A DNA stretch of 64,000 bases from Candidatus Raymondbacteria bacterium RIFOXYA2_FULL_49_16 (lineage in GTDB: Bacteria; Fibrobacterota; OXYB2-FULL-49-7; XYB2-FULL-49-35), in assembly GCA_001789205.1 (NCBI GenBank), contig MFYT01000071.1, positions 1-64,000 on the forward strand, in the 5' to 3' direction. How positions within the stretch are numbered: position 1 is the stretch's first letter; each line of letters opens with the position of its first letter. The notes beneath the pieces are model-generated. The model was not told where the DNA came from. It saw only the letters and a program-made list of their open reading frames with translations, and searched no databases. Positions 46,861-54,456 of the stretch are shown one piece after another. A program made the position numbers and the translations under genes.

Positions 46861-47919
46861 TCAGGCGGTTTGCGGCTGTGGACTCTCCTCACAGAGTTCG
46901 CGGAGGTATTCCCCAAGCGAAATGCCATGAGGCTGAAGACTGGAGCCAAAGCCCATGCTGGCGCAGGTACAGACCGGCGATGGGCATCGGGCCGGTGCAA
47001 TGCTGTCTGAAGCGCACATTGCTGTCTGTCCCAGTATTCCCGCGTTGGTTTTGCACCTGCGCAGGTTCCCGCGCGCATCCACGACAATGAGCCTGGTCAT
47101 GTTGAAACAGGGCATGCCCTGCAATAAGAGCTCATTGTTCACCTGATTCAGTTCCTCAGCGTTCTTTCCGTCAAGAAGCCGCTGGTATTTTTGCCGCAGG
47201 TAATTAATGCGCGCGGTCTCTCCGGCGGTGAACGCTGCCGGATACTGAAGGCCGTTCATCTCTCCAATATATTCCACCAGCCGGTATTCAAAATCCACGT
47301 CCATGGTTTCCACGCGCTTGAGCACAATGTCCAGCAGTTGTTCCAATTGAGGGTCCTTCAACGCATGGGGAGTCAGGACCACGATCATTTCAATTTTGAA
47401 ACCGCAACGCGCCATGCGCGGCAGGTATTCTTGTATGTAGCGGGTAATCCGGGTTATGCCGTCTTTTTTTAACAGATAATCGCCAATATGGAACGAAGGC
47501 TGAAATTTAATGCGATTGCGCCATTCCGGGTGCTCAGCAGCAAGGTCATCGAGCCGGGCGACCCGTGTGCCGTTAGTCTGGAATTTCACGGTATGCCCGC
47601 GTTCCAACAAGGCTGTGGTGATATTCACGCAGGAGGGATGGTCCAGGGGTTCTCCGCCAAACAGCAGATACTCACACGTGCATTGTCCCGCGAGTTTTAA
47701 GACCTCGGCGATATAGGCGGATTCTCCCATGCTGTCGATGACACTAGACTTGTCGAGTATATAGGGGCTGCCCTGGTTGCAATACCAGCAGCCGTGTGAG
47801 CAGTAGTTTGTCAGAACAAGTTGGATAAGGGGGAGGGGTATGCGTTTTTTATACTCTTCAAACCGCTCCTGGCTTATAGTATACCCTTTACCAAGCAAAC
47901 CAATTGCACTCCGTTTCAT
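46861..47919 (-). CDS. radical SAM protein with C-terminal auxiliary cysteines
   Basis: The CX3CX2C motif is LTNYCSHGCWYCNQGSP near residue 40, followed by LLFGGEPLDHP (GGEP motif). The C-terminal third has a Cys-rich region (MPCFNMTRLIVV, LRRCKTNAG, RCPSPVCTCASMG) like a SPASM/twitch cluster domain. It is a second radical SAM enzyme in the island, divergent from the Trm112-type methyltransferase across 218 bp. Substrate unknown. Confidence 0.75.
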   Translation of the reverse strand: MKRSAIGLLGKGYTISQERFEEYKKRIPLPLIQLVLTNYCSHGCWYCNQGSPYILDKSSVIDSMGESAYIAEVLKLAGQCTCEYLLFGGEPLDHPSCVNITTALLERGHTVKFQTNGTRVARLDDLAAEHPEWRNRIKFQPSFHIGDYLLKKDGITRITRYIQEYLPRMARCGFKIEMIVVLTPHALKDPQLEQLLDIVLKRVETMDVDFEYRLVEYIGEMNGLQYPAAFTAGETARINYLRQKYQRLLDGKNAEELNQVNNELLLQGMPCFNMTRLIVVDARGNLRRCKTNAGILGQTAMCASDSIAPARCPSPVCTCASMGFGSSLQPHGISLGEYLRELCEESPQPQTA

Positions 47920-48137
47920 GGGATTCTCCTCGTATATAAATCCATAATATATTATCGGAAAGAGTTGGACTTTTATTTAATAAAACTTATAAATCTAAGG
48001 CTTTGATAATAAGTTGGTTAGAAAGTGATACATGAGGGTGACATATACGCTACTTTTTTTCGGCATGGTCTTGCATTACTATTTTAAAATCTTCTATTTT
48101 ACCTTACATTAATAATACCTTTAAAGGAGTGAACCTT

Positions 48138-49184
48138 ATGTACGAAAAATTGCTTGATTATGTAGCATGCCCGGTTTGCAGCCGCGCTTTCACACTGGAA
48201 ACGGCTAAAAAAGAGGGCATGCATGTCATGGAAGGTTCTTTGTCGTGCCCAATGGGGCACCACCGGTTTCCAATCCGCAAGGGGATCCCGCGTTTCGCGG
48301 ATACTGTACAGCAGGACCATTCGCAGGTCAAAGACTCCTTCAGCTCAAAATGGAACGCGCGGCCCGACCTCGGACTCACCATGGGCGTTGAATTCACGAT
48401 GAATTTCCTTTTTGAACGTTACACCTGGTACACTCGTGAAACATATGACCGTTTCATTGAAGGAAGAAAACTGATACTCGACGTGGGCTCCGGACTTGGC
48501 CGCATACTTCAGTGTCACCTCAGCAAGACACGGGGCGAAGTTATCAGCTTCGAAATTTCAGAATCGGTCGACGTTGTCTTCAATAATCACAAAGACATGA
48601 AGAACGTACATGTCGTTCAGGCGGATATTTTCAACCTTCCCTTCCCGCGTACCACCAGATTCGATTATATCATCGCCAATGCGGTTTTACACCATACGCG
48701 CTCAACGCAAGTCGCCTTCAGTAAAATATCCTCTCTGCTAGCCAAGGACGGAATCATGGATACCTACATCTACAGGAAAAAGGGACCAATCCGGGAATTA
48801 GTGGACACCTACCTTATTGAACACACCTCAGCGATCAGCGAAAACGAGTGTTGGGAATTCTGCCGCGCAATTACTGACCTGGGAAAAGAATTGTCAAAGT
48901 ACAAGGAGCCATTGGTCATCGGCAAAGACATTCCAGTCCTTGGCATTAAGGCAGGCTCATACAATCTTCAGCGTTTTTTCTTCTACGAAATCATGAAATG
49001 TTTCTGGAACAATGATATCGATTACGACTTCTCACTCATGACCAATTATGATTGGTACAGACCAAAATATTCTCACCGGCACACCAGTGACGAATTCATC
49101 GATTGGTGCAGGGACCTCGATTTATCCGTTAAAGAGATGAATGTGATCCCAGCAGGACTGGCATTCCAGGTTACACGCGGGTAG
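48138..49184 (+). CDS. methyltransferase with Trm112-like N-terminal zinc domain
   Basis: The N-terminus has a zinc-ribbon-like CPVC...SCPMGHHRFPIRKGIPRF pattern, as in Trm112p domains fused to methyltransferases. The SAM domain follows: ILDVGSGLGRILQC and FDYIIANAVLHHTRS. The protein has 349 residues. The ATG at 48138 has AAAGGAG 8 bp upstream; the GTG at 48129 overlaps that site and is not preferred. It stands alone on the plus strand between the minus-strand pair and the MarR-type regulator. Target unknown, probably a glycan or lipid-linked sugar. Confidence 0.75.
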   Translation: MYEKLLDYVACPVCSRAFTLETAKKEGMHVMEGSLSCPMGHHRFPIRKGIPRFADTVQQDHSQVKDSFSSKWNARPDLGLTMGVEFTMNFLFERYTWYTRETYDRFIEGRKLILDVGSGLGRILQCHLSKTRGEVISFEISESVDVVFNNHKDMKNVHVVQADIFNLPFPRTTRFDYIIANAVLHHTRSTQVAFSKISSLLAKDGIMDTYIYRKKGPIRELVDTYLIEHTSAISENECWEFCRAITDLGKELSKYKEPLVIGKDIPVLGIKAGSYNLQRFFFYEIMKCFWNNDIDYDFSLMTNYDWYRPKYSHRHTSDEFIDWCRDLDLSVKEMNVIPAGLAFQVTRG

Positions 49185-49241
49185 CTGTTGTCCCTTGATG
49201 GTGGTACCAGTTTATTGCTTTTATTCTGATAGTTATATTAT

Positions 49242-49262
49242 CTTGTTCAATGATTGAACAAG
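49242..49262. promoter_or_regulatory. perfect palindromic operator upstream of the EPS regulator
   Basis: Ten-base arms CTTGTTCAAT and ATTGAACAAG are perfect reverse complements around a single G, ending 10 bp before the regulator ATG. A TATTAT hexamer (49236-49241) directly precedes it. MarR-type dimers bind such palindromes, so this is probably an autoregulatory operator covering the transcription start. Binding is inferred. Confidence 0.6.
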
Positions 49263-49272
49263 GTGTATCTAT

Positions 49273-49599
49273 ATGATTGAGTATAAACTACTTAAAGAAA
49301 TAGAACGCAATTCTTCCCACACTCAGCGCACGCTTGCCAGTTCCTTGGACGTCAGCGTTGGAAAAATCAACTATATTCTTGCCGGTTTTATCAAACAAGG
49401 CTCAATCCAGGCAAAAAAAGTCAGGGATCATCACGATAAAATCCGGTGGAAATACTATTTAACACCAAAAGGCATTAGCGAAAAAGTGAAAATTACCCAG
49501 GAATACTTCCATTCCCTGGTAAAGGAATATAACATAATCCAGGCGGAACTCAACGCGCTCAAGAGCGAAACAGAGAATGTAGAGGCTGCGGCAAAGTAG
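49273..49599 (+). CDS. MarR family EPS-associated transcriptional regulator
   Basis: A 108-residue winged-helix protein: QRTLASSLDVSVGKINYIL (recognition helix), then GFIKQGSIQAKKVRD and WKYYLTPKGISEKVKIT (wing), ending with a helix for dimerisation. The length, the start IEYKLLKEIERN and the location in a polysaccharide island match the EPS-associated MarR family. A perfect palindrome overlaps its leader. Confidence 0.8.
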   Translation: MIEYKLLKEIERNSSHTQRTLASSLDVSVGKINYILAGFIKQGSIQAKKVRDHHDKIRWKYYLTPKGISEKVKITQEYFHSLVKEYNIIQAELNALKSETENVEAAAK

Positions 49600-49604
49600 C
49601 CTGT

Positions 49605-49666
49605 CCGCCTGGTCGTTTAAAAGCCCCTTGTAGGCGGTTTTTCTCAAAGGTGCCGCTGAAAGGGGC
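49605..49666 (+). terminator. possible terminator/attenuator hairpins between regulator and carbamoyltransferase
   Basis: CCGCCT (49605-49610) pairs with AGGCGG (49632-49637), followed by TTTTT, a weak terminator shape. In its loop GCCCCTT (49623-49629) can pair with AAGGGGC (49660-49666), which would compete with the first pairing. The gene begins 21 bp further on. This could be a simple terminator or a leader switch; structure is inferred from base pairing only. Confidence 0.35.
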
Positions 49667-49686
49667 GAAGCCTATCCAAACACTCC

Positions 49687-51501
49687 ATGAATATCCTCGG
49701 AATCTCCTGTTTTTATCACGATAGCGCTGCTGCCCTGGTGCAAGACGGTGAAATCATTGCCGCTGCCCAGGAAGAGCGTTTTACCCGCAAAAAGCACGAT
49801 CCGCGCTTTCCAGCCAATGCAGCTGCCTATTGTTTGCGCGAGGCTGGGATATCAGCAAAAAACCTCGATTATATTGTTTATTACGATAAACCCCTGCTCA
49901 GTTTTGAACGTCTTTTGCTCACATACCTGTCCATTGCTCCGACTGGCATAGTTTCTTTTATTGCTGCCATGCCCCTCTGGCTTGGCCAAAAACTTCACAT
50001 TCCAAAGATAGTGCGCAAAGAACTGGACGGATTTCAGGGCCCAGTGCTTTTTACCGAGCACCACGAAGCCCATGCTGCGTCAGCTTTCTATCCATCACCC
50101 TTTGAGGAAGCGGCCATTCTCACTGTAGATGGGGTAGGTGAGTGGGCCACAGCCAGCTATGGCATTGGCAATGGCAATGAACTCATGCTTCTCAAGGAAC
50201 TTCATTTTCCCGATTCCCTGGGCCTTCTCTACTCTGCTTTCACCTATTTCACAGGCTTCCGGATCAATTCCGGTGAATACAAACTCATGGGCTTGGCGCC
50301 CTATGGCAAAGCGCGTTTCAAAGAACTGATTCTCAGGGAAATAGTAGATATGAAAGACGATGGCTCTCTGCGGTTAAATATGAAGTATTTCAACTTTCTG
50401 GGTGGCCTGAAAATGACCAATGCTGGTTTTGCAGGGCTCTTTGGCGGGCCCGCACGCATGCCCGAATCGCCCATTACTACGCGCGAAATGGACATTGCCG
50501 CAAGCATACAGGCGGTCACCGAGGAAGCAATGGTTCGCATGGCCAACCATGTGCACCACGAGACTGGGCTAAAAAATCTCTGTCTTGCAGGCGGCGTTGC
50601 CCTCAACTGCGTTGCAAATTCCCGTATTCTCCATAATACCAGTTTTGAAAACATCTGGATACAACCAGCAGCGGGCGATGCGGGCGGCGCATTGGGATCT
50701 GCCCTTGCCGTATGGCACAGATTTCTGGGAAACGGGAAAAAAATAGGTCATAATGGCCTGGATTCCCAAAAAGGTTCTTTGCTTGGTCCTGCTTTTTCAG
50801 AGGAGCGGATCAGGGAAGTACTGGAAAAGTCCAAGGCTATTTATAAACAGCATGATAAAAGCGCCCTTGCGTTTCTTATTGCGCAGGAGATAGCTTGTGG
50901 AAAAATCATTGGTCTTTTTTCCAGCCGCATGGAATATGGTCCCAGGGCTCTTGGCAATCGCTCTATTCTTGGAGACGCACGCAATCCTGAAATGCAATCA
51001 AAGATGAACCTGAAAATAAAATTCCGGGAATCATTCAGACCCTTTGCGCCCGCTGTGCTCGAGGAAAGGGCAAGAGAGTACTTTGATACTGATTCACCCA
51101 GCCCGTATATGCTCTTTGTTGCAAAACTCAAACAACACAACCAGCAGCCAGTGGACAATGATGAGGACATACTCGATCGATTGAAGTTTGTTAGAAGCAG
51201 CCTTCCGGCAATCACACACCTCGATTATACTGCCAGGCTCCAGACAGTGAATAATAATTCCAGTGAAGCTCTTATGAGTATCTTGCAAGCCTTTGACAAA
51301 TTAACCGGTTGTCCGGTTCTTATAAATACCAGCTTTAATGTGCGTGGTGAGCCCATTGTCTGCACGCCCGAGGACGCATACAGATGTTTTATGCGCACAG
51401 ACCTCGATGTTCTTGTGCTTGAAGATTTTATCCTGAAAAAGAATGACCAGCCCGCATGGAACGAAGATGTTGCCTGGAAAAAAGACCTGGTATTGGATTA
51501 G
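49687..51501 (+). CDS. NodU/CmcH-family carbamoyltransferase
   Basis: A 604-residue carbamoyltransferase. N-terminal Kae1-like part: LGISCFYHDSAAALVQDG, HHEAHAASAFYPS (metal His) and LTVDGVGEWATAS. C-terminal NodU part: LAGGVALNCVANSRI, FSSRMEYGPRALGNRSILGD and a late LINTSFNVRGEPIVCTPEDA. It carbamoylates a hydroxyl using carbamoyl phosphate and ATP; NodU relatives modify sugars. It is followed closely by SxtJ and DUF5989 genes, a recurring trio. Confidence 0.87.
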   Translation: MNILGISCFYHDSAAALVQDGEIIAAAQEERFTRKKHDPRFPANAAAYCLREAGISAKNLDYIVYYDKPLLSFERLLLTYLSIAPTGIVSFIAAMPLWLGQKLHIPKIVRKELDGFQGPVLFTEHHEAHAASAFYPSPFEEAAILTVDGVGEWATASYGIGNGNELMLLKELHFPDSLGLLYSAFTYFTGFRINSGEYKLMGLAPYGKARFKELILREIVDMKDDGSLRLNMKYFNFLGGLKMTNAGFAGLFGGPARMPESPITTREMDIAASIQAVTEEAMVRMANHVHHETGLKNLCLAGGVALNCVANSRILHNTSFENIWIQPAAGDAGGALGSALAVWHRFLGNGKKIGHNGLDSQKGSLLGPAFSEERIREVLEKSKAIYKQHDKSALAFLIAQEIACGKIIGLFSSRMEYGPRALGNRSILGDARNPEMQSKMNLKIKFRESFRPFAPAVLEERAREYFDTDSPSPYMLFVAKLKQHNQQPVDNDEDILDRLKFVRSSLPAITHLDYTARLQTVNNNSSEALMSILQAFDKLTGCPVLINTSFNVRGEPIVCTPEDAYRCFMRTDLDVLVLEDFILKKNDQPAWNEDVAWKKDLVLD

Positions 51502-51505
51502 TCCC

Positions 51506-51895
51506 ATGAAAGAAAAAACAGAAATCCGGAAGTTTGGGACCGCGGCCCTGCTTTTTTTCTCTGTTGCGAGCCTTGTTTGCAGCCACACAGGAAAGATCAT
51601 TGCTTCCAATGTGTTTCTAGGATTGGCTGCTCTGGGCCTTTTATTAATTGTTTTTCCCTTGCAATTAAGGCCCTTGCATTGCCTGTGGACGCGTCTTGGC
51701 CAGACTGCCGGCAAAGTGATCAACGTCCTGGTCCTGGGTCTTTTTTATTATTTATTTCTGACTCCCTTTGCGGTATTTCGCCGCCTTCTTTTTAGCACAC
51801 CCCTTGCGTTGAACATTGAGAAGGACGCAAAATCTTACTGGGTTGCGCGCGAAGAGTTTGCCCAGTCAAAAGAACGGTTTTTAAAGAGGTATTAA
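51506..51895 (+). CDS. SxtJ-family small membrane protein
   Basis: About 129 residues with three hydrophobic segments (FGTAALLFFSVASLV, ASNVFLGLAALGLLLIVF and VINVLVLGLFYYLFLTPF) and a charged tail. This pattern and its place right after the carbamoyltransferase match SxtJ-type proteins. The ATG at 51506 starts 4 bp after the previous stop; an in-frame ATG inside the carbamoyltransferase gene is rejected. Role unknown, probably membrane association of the carbamoylation step. Confidence 0.72.
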   Translation: MKEKTEIRKFGTAALLFFSVASLVCSHTGKIIASNVFLGLAALGLLLIVFPLQLRPLHCLWTRLGQTAGKVINVLVLGLFYYLFLTPFAVFRRLLFSTPLALNIEKDAKSYWVAREEFAQSKERFLKRY

Positions 51896-51897
51896 TC

Positions 51898-52056
51898 ATG
51901 CAAGGAGATTCATTAATCGCGGAAATCTGGCAATTTCTAAGGATCCGGAAACGTTTCTGGCTTCTACCAGTCATTCTCTGCCTGTTTTTAATGGGACTGC
52001 TCATTGTCTTTGCCGAAACTAGCGTCATAGCGCCGTTTATATACACTTTATTTTAA
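51898..52056 (+). CDS. DUF5989-like 52-residue membrane peptide
   Basis: A 52-codon gene starting MQGDSLIAEIWQFLRIRKRF, then one hydrophobic stretch (WLLPVILCLFLMGLLIVFA), ending FIYTLF. ATG at 51898, two bases after the SxtJ stop. The EIW.FL..RK..WL.P signature and the position fit DUF5989, which accompanies carbamoyltransferase-SxtJ pairs. Function unknown. Confidence 0.75.
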   Translation: MQGDSLIAEIWQFLRIRKRFWLLPVILCLFLMGLLIVFAETSVIAPFIYTLF

Positions 52057-52058
52057 CA

Positions 52059-52088
52059 GGGACTAGGCTCGAGGAACTAGGGACTAGG
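52059..52088. repeat. GACTAGG heptamers at the left side of the first four-helix-bundle cassette
   Basis: GACTAGG at 52061-52067 and 52082-52088, with the variant AACTAGG at 52075-52081. The exact reverse complement (CCTAGTC) occurs four times on the other side of the gene. Confidence 0.8.
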
Positions 52089-52096
52089 TTAGAATA

Positions 52097-52462
52097 ATGC
52101 AATTTGAAGATTTAGTGGTATGGAAACGGGCTGTTAAAATCAGCGCTGAATTATACAAAGAATTGAAACATTTAAAGGATTATTCATTTCGGGACCAGAT
52201 CACACGCTCTGGACTTTCGATTCCAAGCAATATTGCAGAAGGTTTTGAGCGTGGAATGACAAAAGAATGTGTCCATTTTCTTGCGTATGCAAAAGGCTCG
52301 TGCGGAGAACTTTTTACACAGATTATGATTGGCAAAGAGGCTGGCTATATCCCGGAAAAACAATGTGAAAGATGGGTTCAGGAAACAAAAGAAATTGCCG
52401 CAATGCTTGGTTCTTTAATGAAAACAAGATCACGGTTCGCCCAAGAGAAAAGATATATATGA
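52097..52462 (+). CDS. four-helix-bundle protein (23S rRNA intervening-sequence/Avd-like family)
   Basis: A 121-residue all-helical protein with the family motifs FEDLVVWKRA at the start and SIPSNIAEGFERG in the middle, ending with a charged helix. This family includes proteins encoded in rRNA intervening sequences and the Avd accessory protein of diversity-generating retroelements; no reverse transcriptase is nearby. The gene splits the glycan operon between DUF5989 and a DegT aminotransferase and is bracketed by inverted heptamer repeats, so it looks like an inserted cassette. Confidence 0.85.
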   Translation: MQFEDLVVWKRAVKISAELYKELKHLKDYSFRDQITRSGLSIPSNIAEGFERGMTKECVHFLAYAKGSCGELFTQIMIGKEAGYIPEKQCERWVQETKEIAAMLGSLMKTRSRFAQEKRYI

Positions 52463-52472
52463 CCTCTTTAAG

Positions 52473-52504
52473 CCTAGTCCCTAGTCCCTAGTCCCTAGTC
52501 CCTA
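52473..52504. repeat. CCTAGTC tandem heptamers at the right side of the first cassette
   Basis: Four perfect CCTAGTC copies (52473-52500) followed by a partial CCTA. They end 2 bp before the ATG of the following aminotransferase gene. They are the reverse complement of the GACTAGG units on the left side. Confidence 0.9.
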
Positions 52505-52506
52505 CA

Positions 52507-53646
52507 ATGCCAACCATTCCTTTCTTCAAACCAGTTATCGACGAAGATACTATTGCTCGTGTAAGCGAAGTTCTACGCTCCGGATGGCTTACAACTGGGT
52601 CTGTATGTGAAGAATTTGAAACTGCCTTTGCCAAATATGTTGGCGCCAAGCACGCTGTTTCAGTCAATTCAGCAACTGCCGCACTCCACCTTTGTATGGC
52701 CTCGCTTAATCTTAAACCAGGCGATGAAGTCATTACAACTCCCTATACTTTTGTGGCCACAGCTGAGGTAATTGAATACTTTAATGCAAAACCGGTATTT
52801 GTTGATATACGTGAAGATACAATGAATATCGATGAAGGCAAAATTGAAAAAGCAATAACTTCAAAAACAAGGGCCATTGTTCCAGTGCACTTTGCTGGCC
52901 AGCCCTGTGAAATGGACGAAATCCTGGCCATTGCCAAAAAACATGGTTTGCCTGTGTTCGAGGACGCTGCTCACGTGACCCCTGCGTATTATAAAGGCAG
53001 GCCCATTGGCTCAATCAGCAATGGTGCGTGTTTCAGTTTTTATGCCAATAAATGCATAACCACTGGCGAAGGCGGCATGCTCACAACAGATGATGATGAA
53101 CTGGCCGCGAAGTTCAGAATTTTGCGTCTTCATGGGCTTTCCCGCGATGCCATAGACAGATATCAGTCAAAGGGGTCCTGGCAATACGATGTGATTGCTC
53201 AGGGGTACAAATACAATCTGACTGACATTGCAGCCGCAATTGGCATTGGCCAATTGGCCCAGGCAGATCGTTTCTGGGAAGAACGCAAGCGGGTGGTGAA
53301 AACATACCGGGAATTGCTGGGAAACAAGGACGATATTCAAATGATTGAGGAACTGGAACATAACCAATCGTCGTGGCATATCTTCCCCATCAGGTTTAAG
53401 AACCATGCTGACCAAAAACGCGATGAGCTTATCCAAAAGATTAATGCCAAGGGAATTTCCACGAGCGTGCATTTCATTCCCATACATACATTCACGTATT
53501 ATCGGGAAAAATACGGATATAAACCCGGGGATTTTCCCAATGCATACAACGCCTTTAGGCGCTTGATAACCTTGCCAGTATATCCAGGCCTCAAAGATGA
53601 GGGCGTGGAATATATCTGCGGGACAATTTTAGAAGATCTGCAATGA
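52507..53646 (+). CDS. DegT/DnrJ/EryC1 PLP aminotransferase
   Basis: A second sugar aminotransferase of 379 residues. The PLP Lys is in FSFYANKCITTGEGGM, the Asp in VFEDAAHVTPA, and the substrate loop is GYKYNLTDIAAAIG. It starts immediately after the CCTAGTC array, so the array provides its entire leader. The stop overlaps the nucleotidyltransferase start as ATGA. The keto-sugar substrate is unknown; it is not the PseC enzyme, which follows further on. Confidence 0.85.
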   Translation: MPTIPFFKPVIDEDTIARVSEVLRSGWLTTGSVCEEFETAFAKYVGAKHAVSVNSATAALHLCMASLNLKPGDEVITTPYTFVATAEVIEYFNAKPVFVDIREDTMNIDEGKIEKAITSKTRAIVPVHFAGQPCEMDEILAIAKKHGLPVFEDAAHVTPAYYKGRPIGSISNGACFSFYANKCITTGEGGMLTTDDDELAAKFRILRLHGLSRDAIDRYQSKGSWQYDVIAQGYKYNLTDIAAAIGIGQLAQADRFWEERKRVVKTYRELLGNKDDIQMIEELEHNQSSWHIFPIRFKNHADQKRDELIQKINAKGISTSVHFIPIHTFTYYREKYGYKPGDFPNAYNAFRRLITLPVYPGLKDEGVEYICGTILEDLQ

Positions 53647-54185
53647 TGGAAGAAGTCGTCGCTCTTAAAGAATGTATTGGGCGCTTGAACAAAATCAGTG
53701 TTCCCTATATGCTGACCGGTTCGTTTGCATTGAACTATTATGCTGTTCCCCGTATGACACGCGATATCGATATTGTAATAATGCTTCCTCGAACAAAAGC
53801 CAACGACATTGTTGCCGCCTTTGAAGGGGAGTTTTACATATCCGAGGATGCGGTAAGACAGGCACTGGATAGAAATTCAATGTTCAATATCATACACAAT
53901 GATACCTTGCTGAAAATCGATATGATTATCCAGAAGAATTCGCCGTTTCACCAACAGGCTTTTCAAAGAAGGCAGAAAGGTGATATTGATAATTGCGAAG
54001 TCTGGATTAGCAGCAAGGAGGATCTTATACTAGCCAAAATGCTTTGGGCAAGGGACACTTTTTCCGATATGCAGATGGCAGACATCAGAAATATTATGTT
54101 TACCGGCTATGATGCCGCCTATGTCGATTCATGGGCTGCGGAATTGGGGCTTGCCGGTCTTTTGGAGAAATGCCGCTGTGGATGA
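53643..54185 (+). CDS. nucleotidyltransferase-fold protein (AbiEii-like)
   Basis: A 180-residue protein with MLTGSFALNYYAVPRMTRDIDIV near the N-terminus, the G-S...D-x-D pattern of the nucleotidyltransferase fold, with the R.T.DIDI variant seen in AbiEii-like enzymes. The start at 53643 uses the ATGA overlap with the upstream stop; an ATG at 53646 is also possible. The following short gene overlaps its end by 8 bp, giving a two-gene unit of toxin/antitoxin style inserted into the glycan operon. Confidence 0.72.
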   Translation: MMEEVVALKECIGRLNKISVPYMLTGSFALNYYAVPRMTRDIDIVIMLPRTKANDIVAAFEGEFYISEDAVRQALDRNSMFNIIHNDTLLKIDMIIQKNSPFHQQAFQRRQKGDIDNCEVWISSKEDLILAKMLWARDTFSDMQMADIRNIMFTGYDAAYVDSWAAELGLAGLLEKCRCG

Positions 54186-54441
54186 CACTGCACCGGAAGT
54201 AAAAGAATTACTTCGTTCTCTCTACCTGAAAAAGACGGGTGAAGAGCGTTTTTTGCTCGGTGTTTCTCTCTGTGATTTTGCGCGTAGAATAGTCAAGGCG
54301 TCATTTCCCTCCGGGCTCACCGAGGCGGACACGAGGGAAAGGCTTTTCAGAAGGTACTACGGCAACGATTTCAACAAAGAAGAAATGTCAAAAATCGTTT
54401 CGCATATTCGGGAAAAAACCTTACATAAGCTTGTTACATAA
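54178..54441 (+). CDS. small unknown partner of the nucleotidyltransferase
   Basis: About 87 residues from a GTG at 54178, overlapping the upstream stop by 8 bp. It is helical and basic-rich (RSLYLKKTGEERFLLG, then SFPSGLTEADTRERLF), ending VSHIREKTLHKLVT. I do not recognise the family. The overlap and small size suggest a partner of the nucleotidyltransferase. An ATG-initiated reading of the same frame upstream would lie inside that gene and is less likely. Confidence 0.55.
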   Translation: MDDTAPEVKELLRSLYLKKTGEERFLLGVSLCDFARRIVKASFPSGLTEADTRERLFRRYYGNDFNKEEMSKIVSHIREKTLHKLVT

Positions 54442-54456
54442 AACGTGGGAGCAAAC

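Noticed and set aside
52473-52504. CRISPR array suggested by the tandem repeats
   Set aside because: The units are 7 bp with no spacers and no Cas genes nearby.
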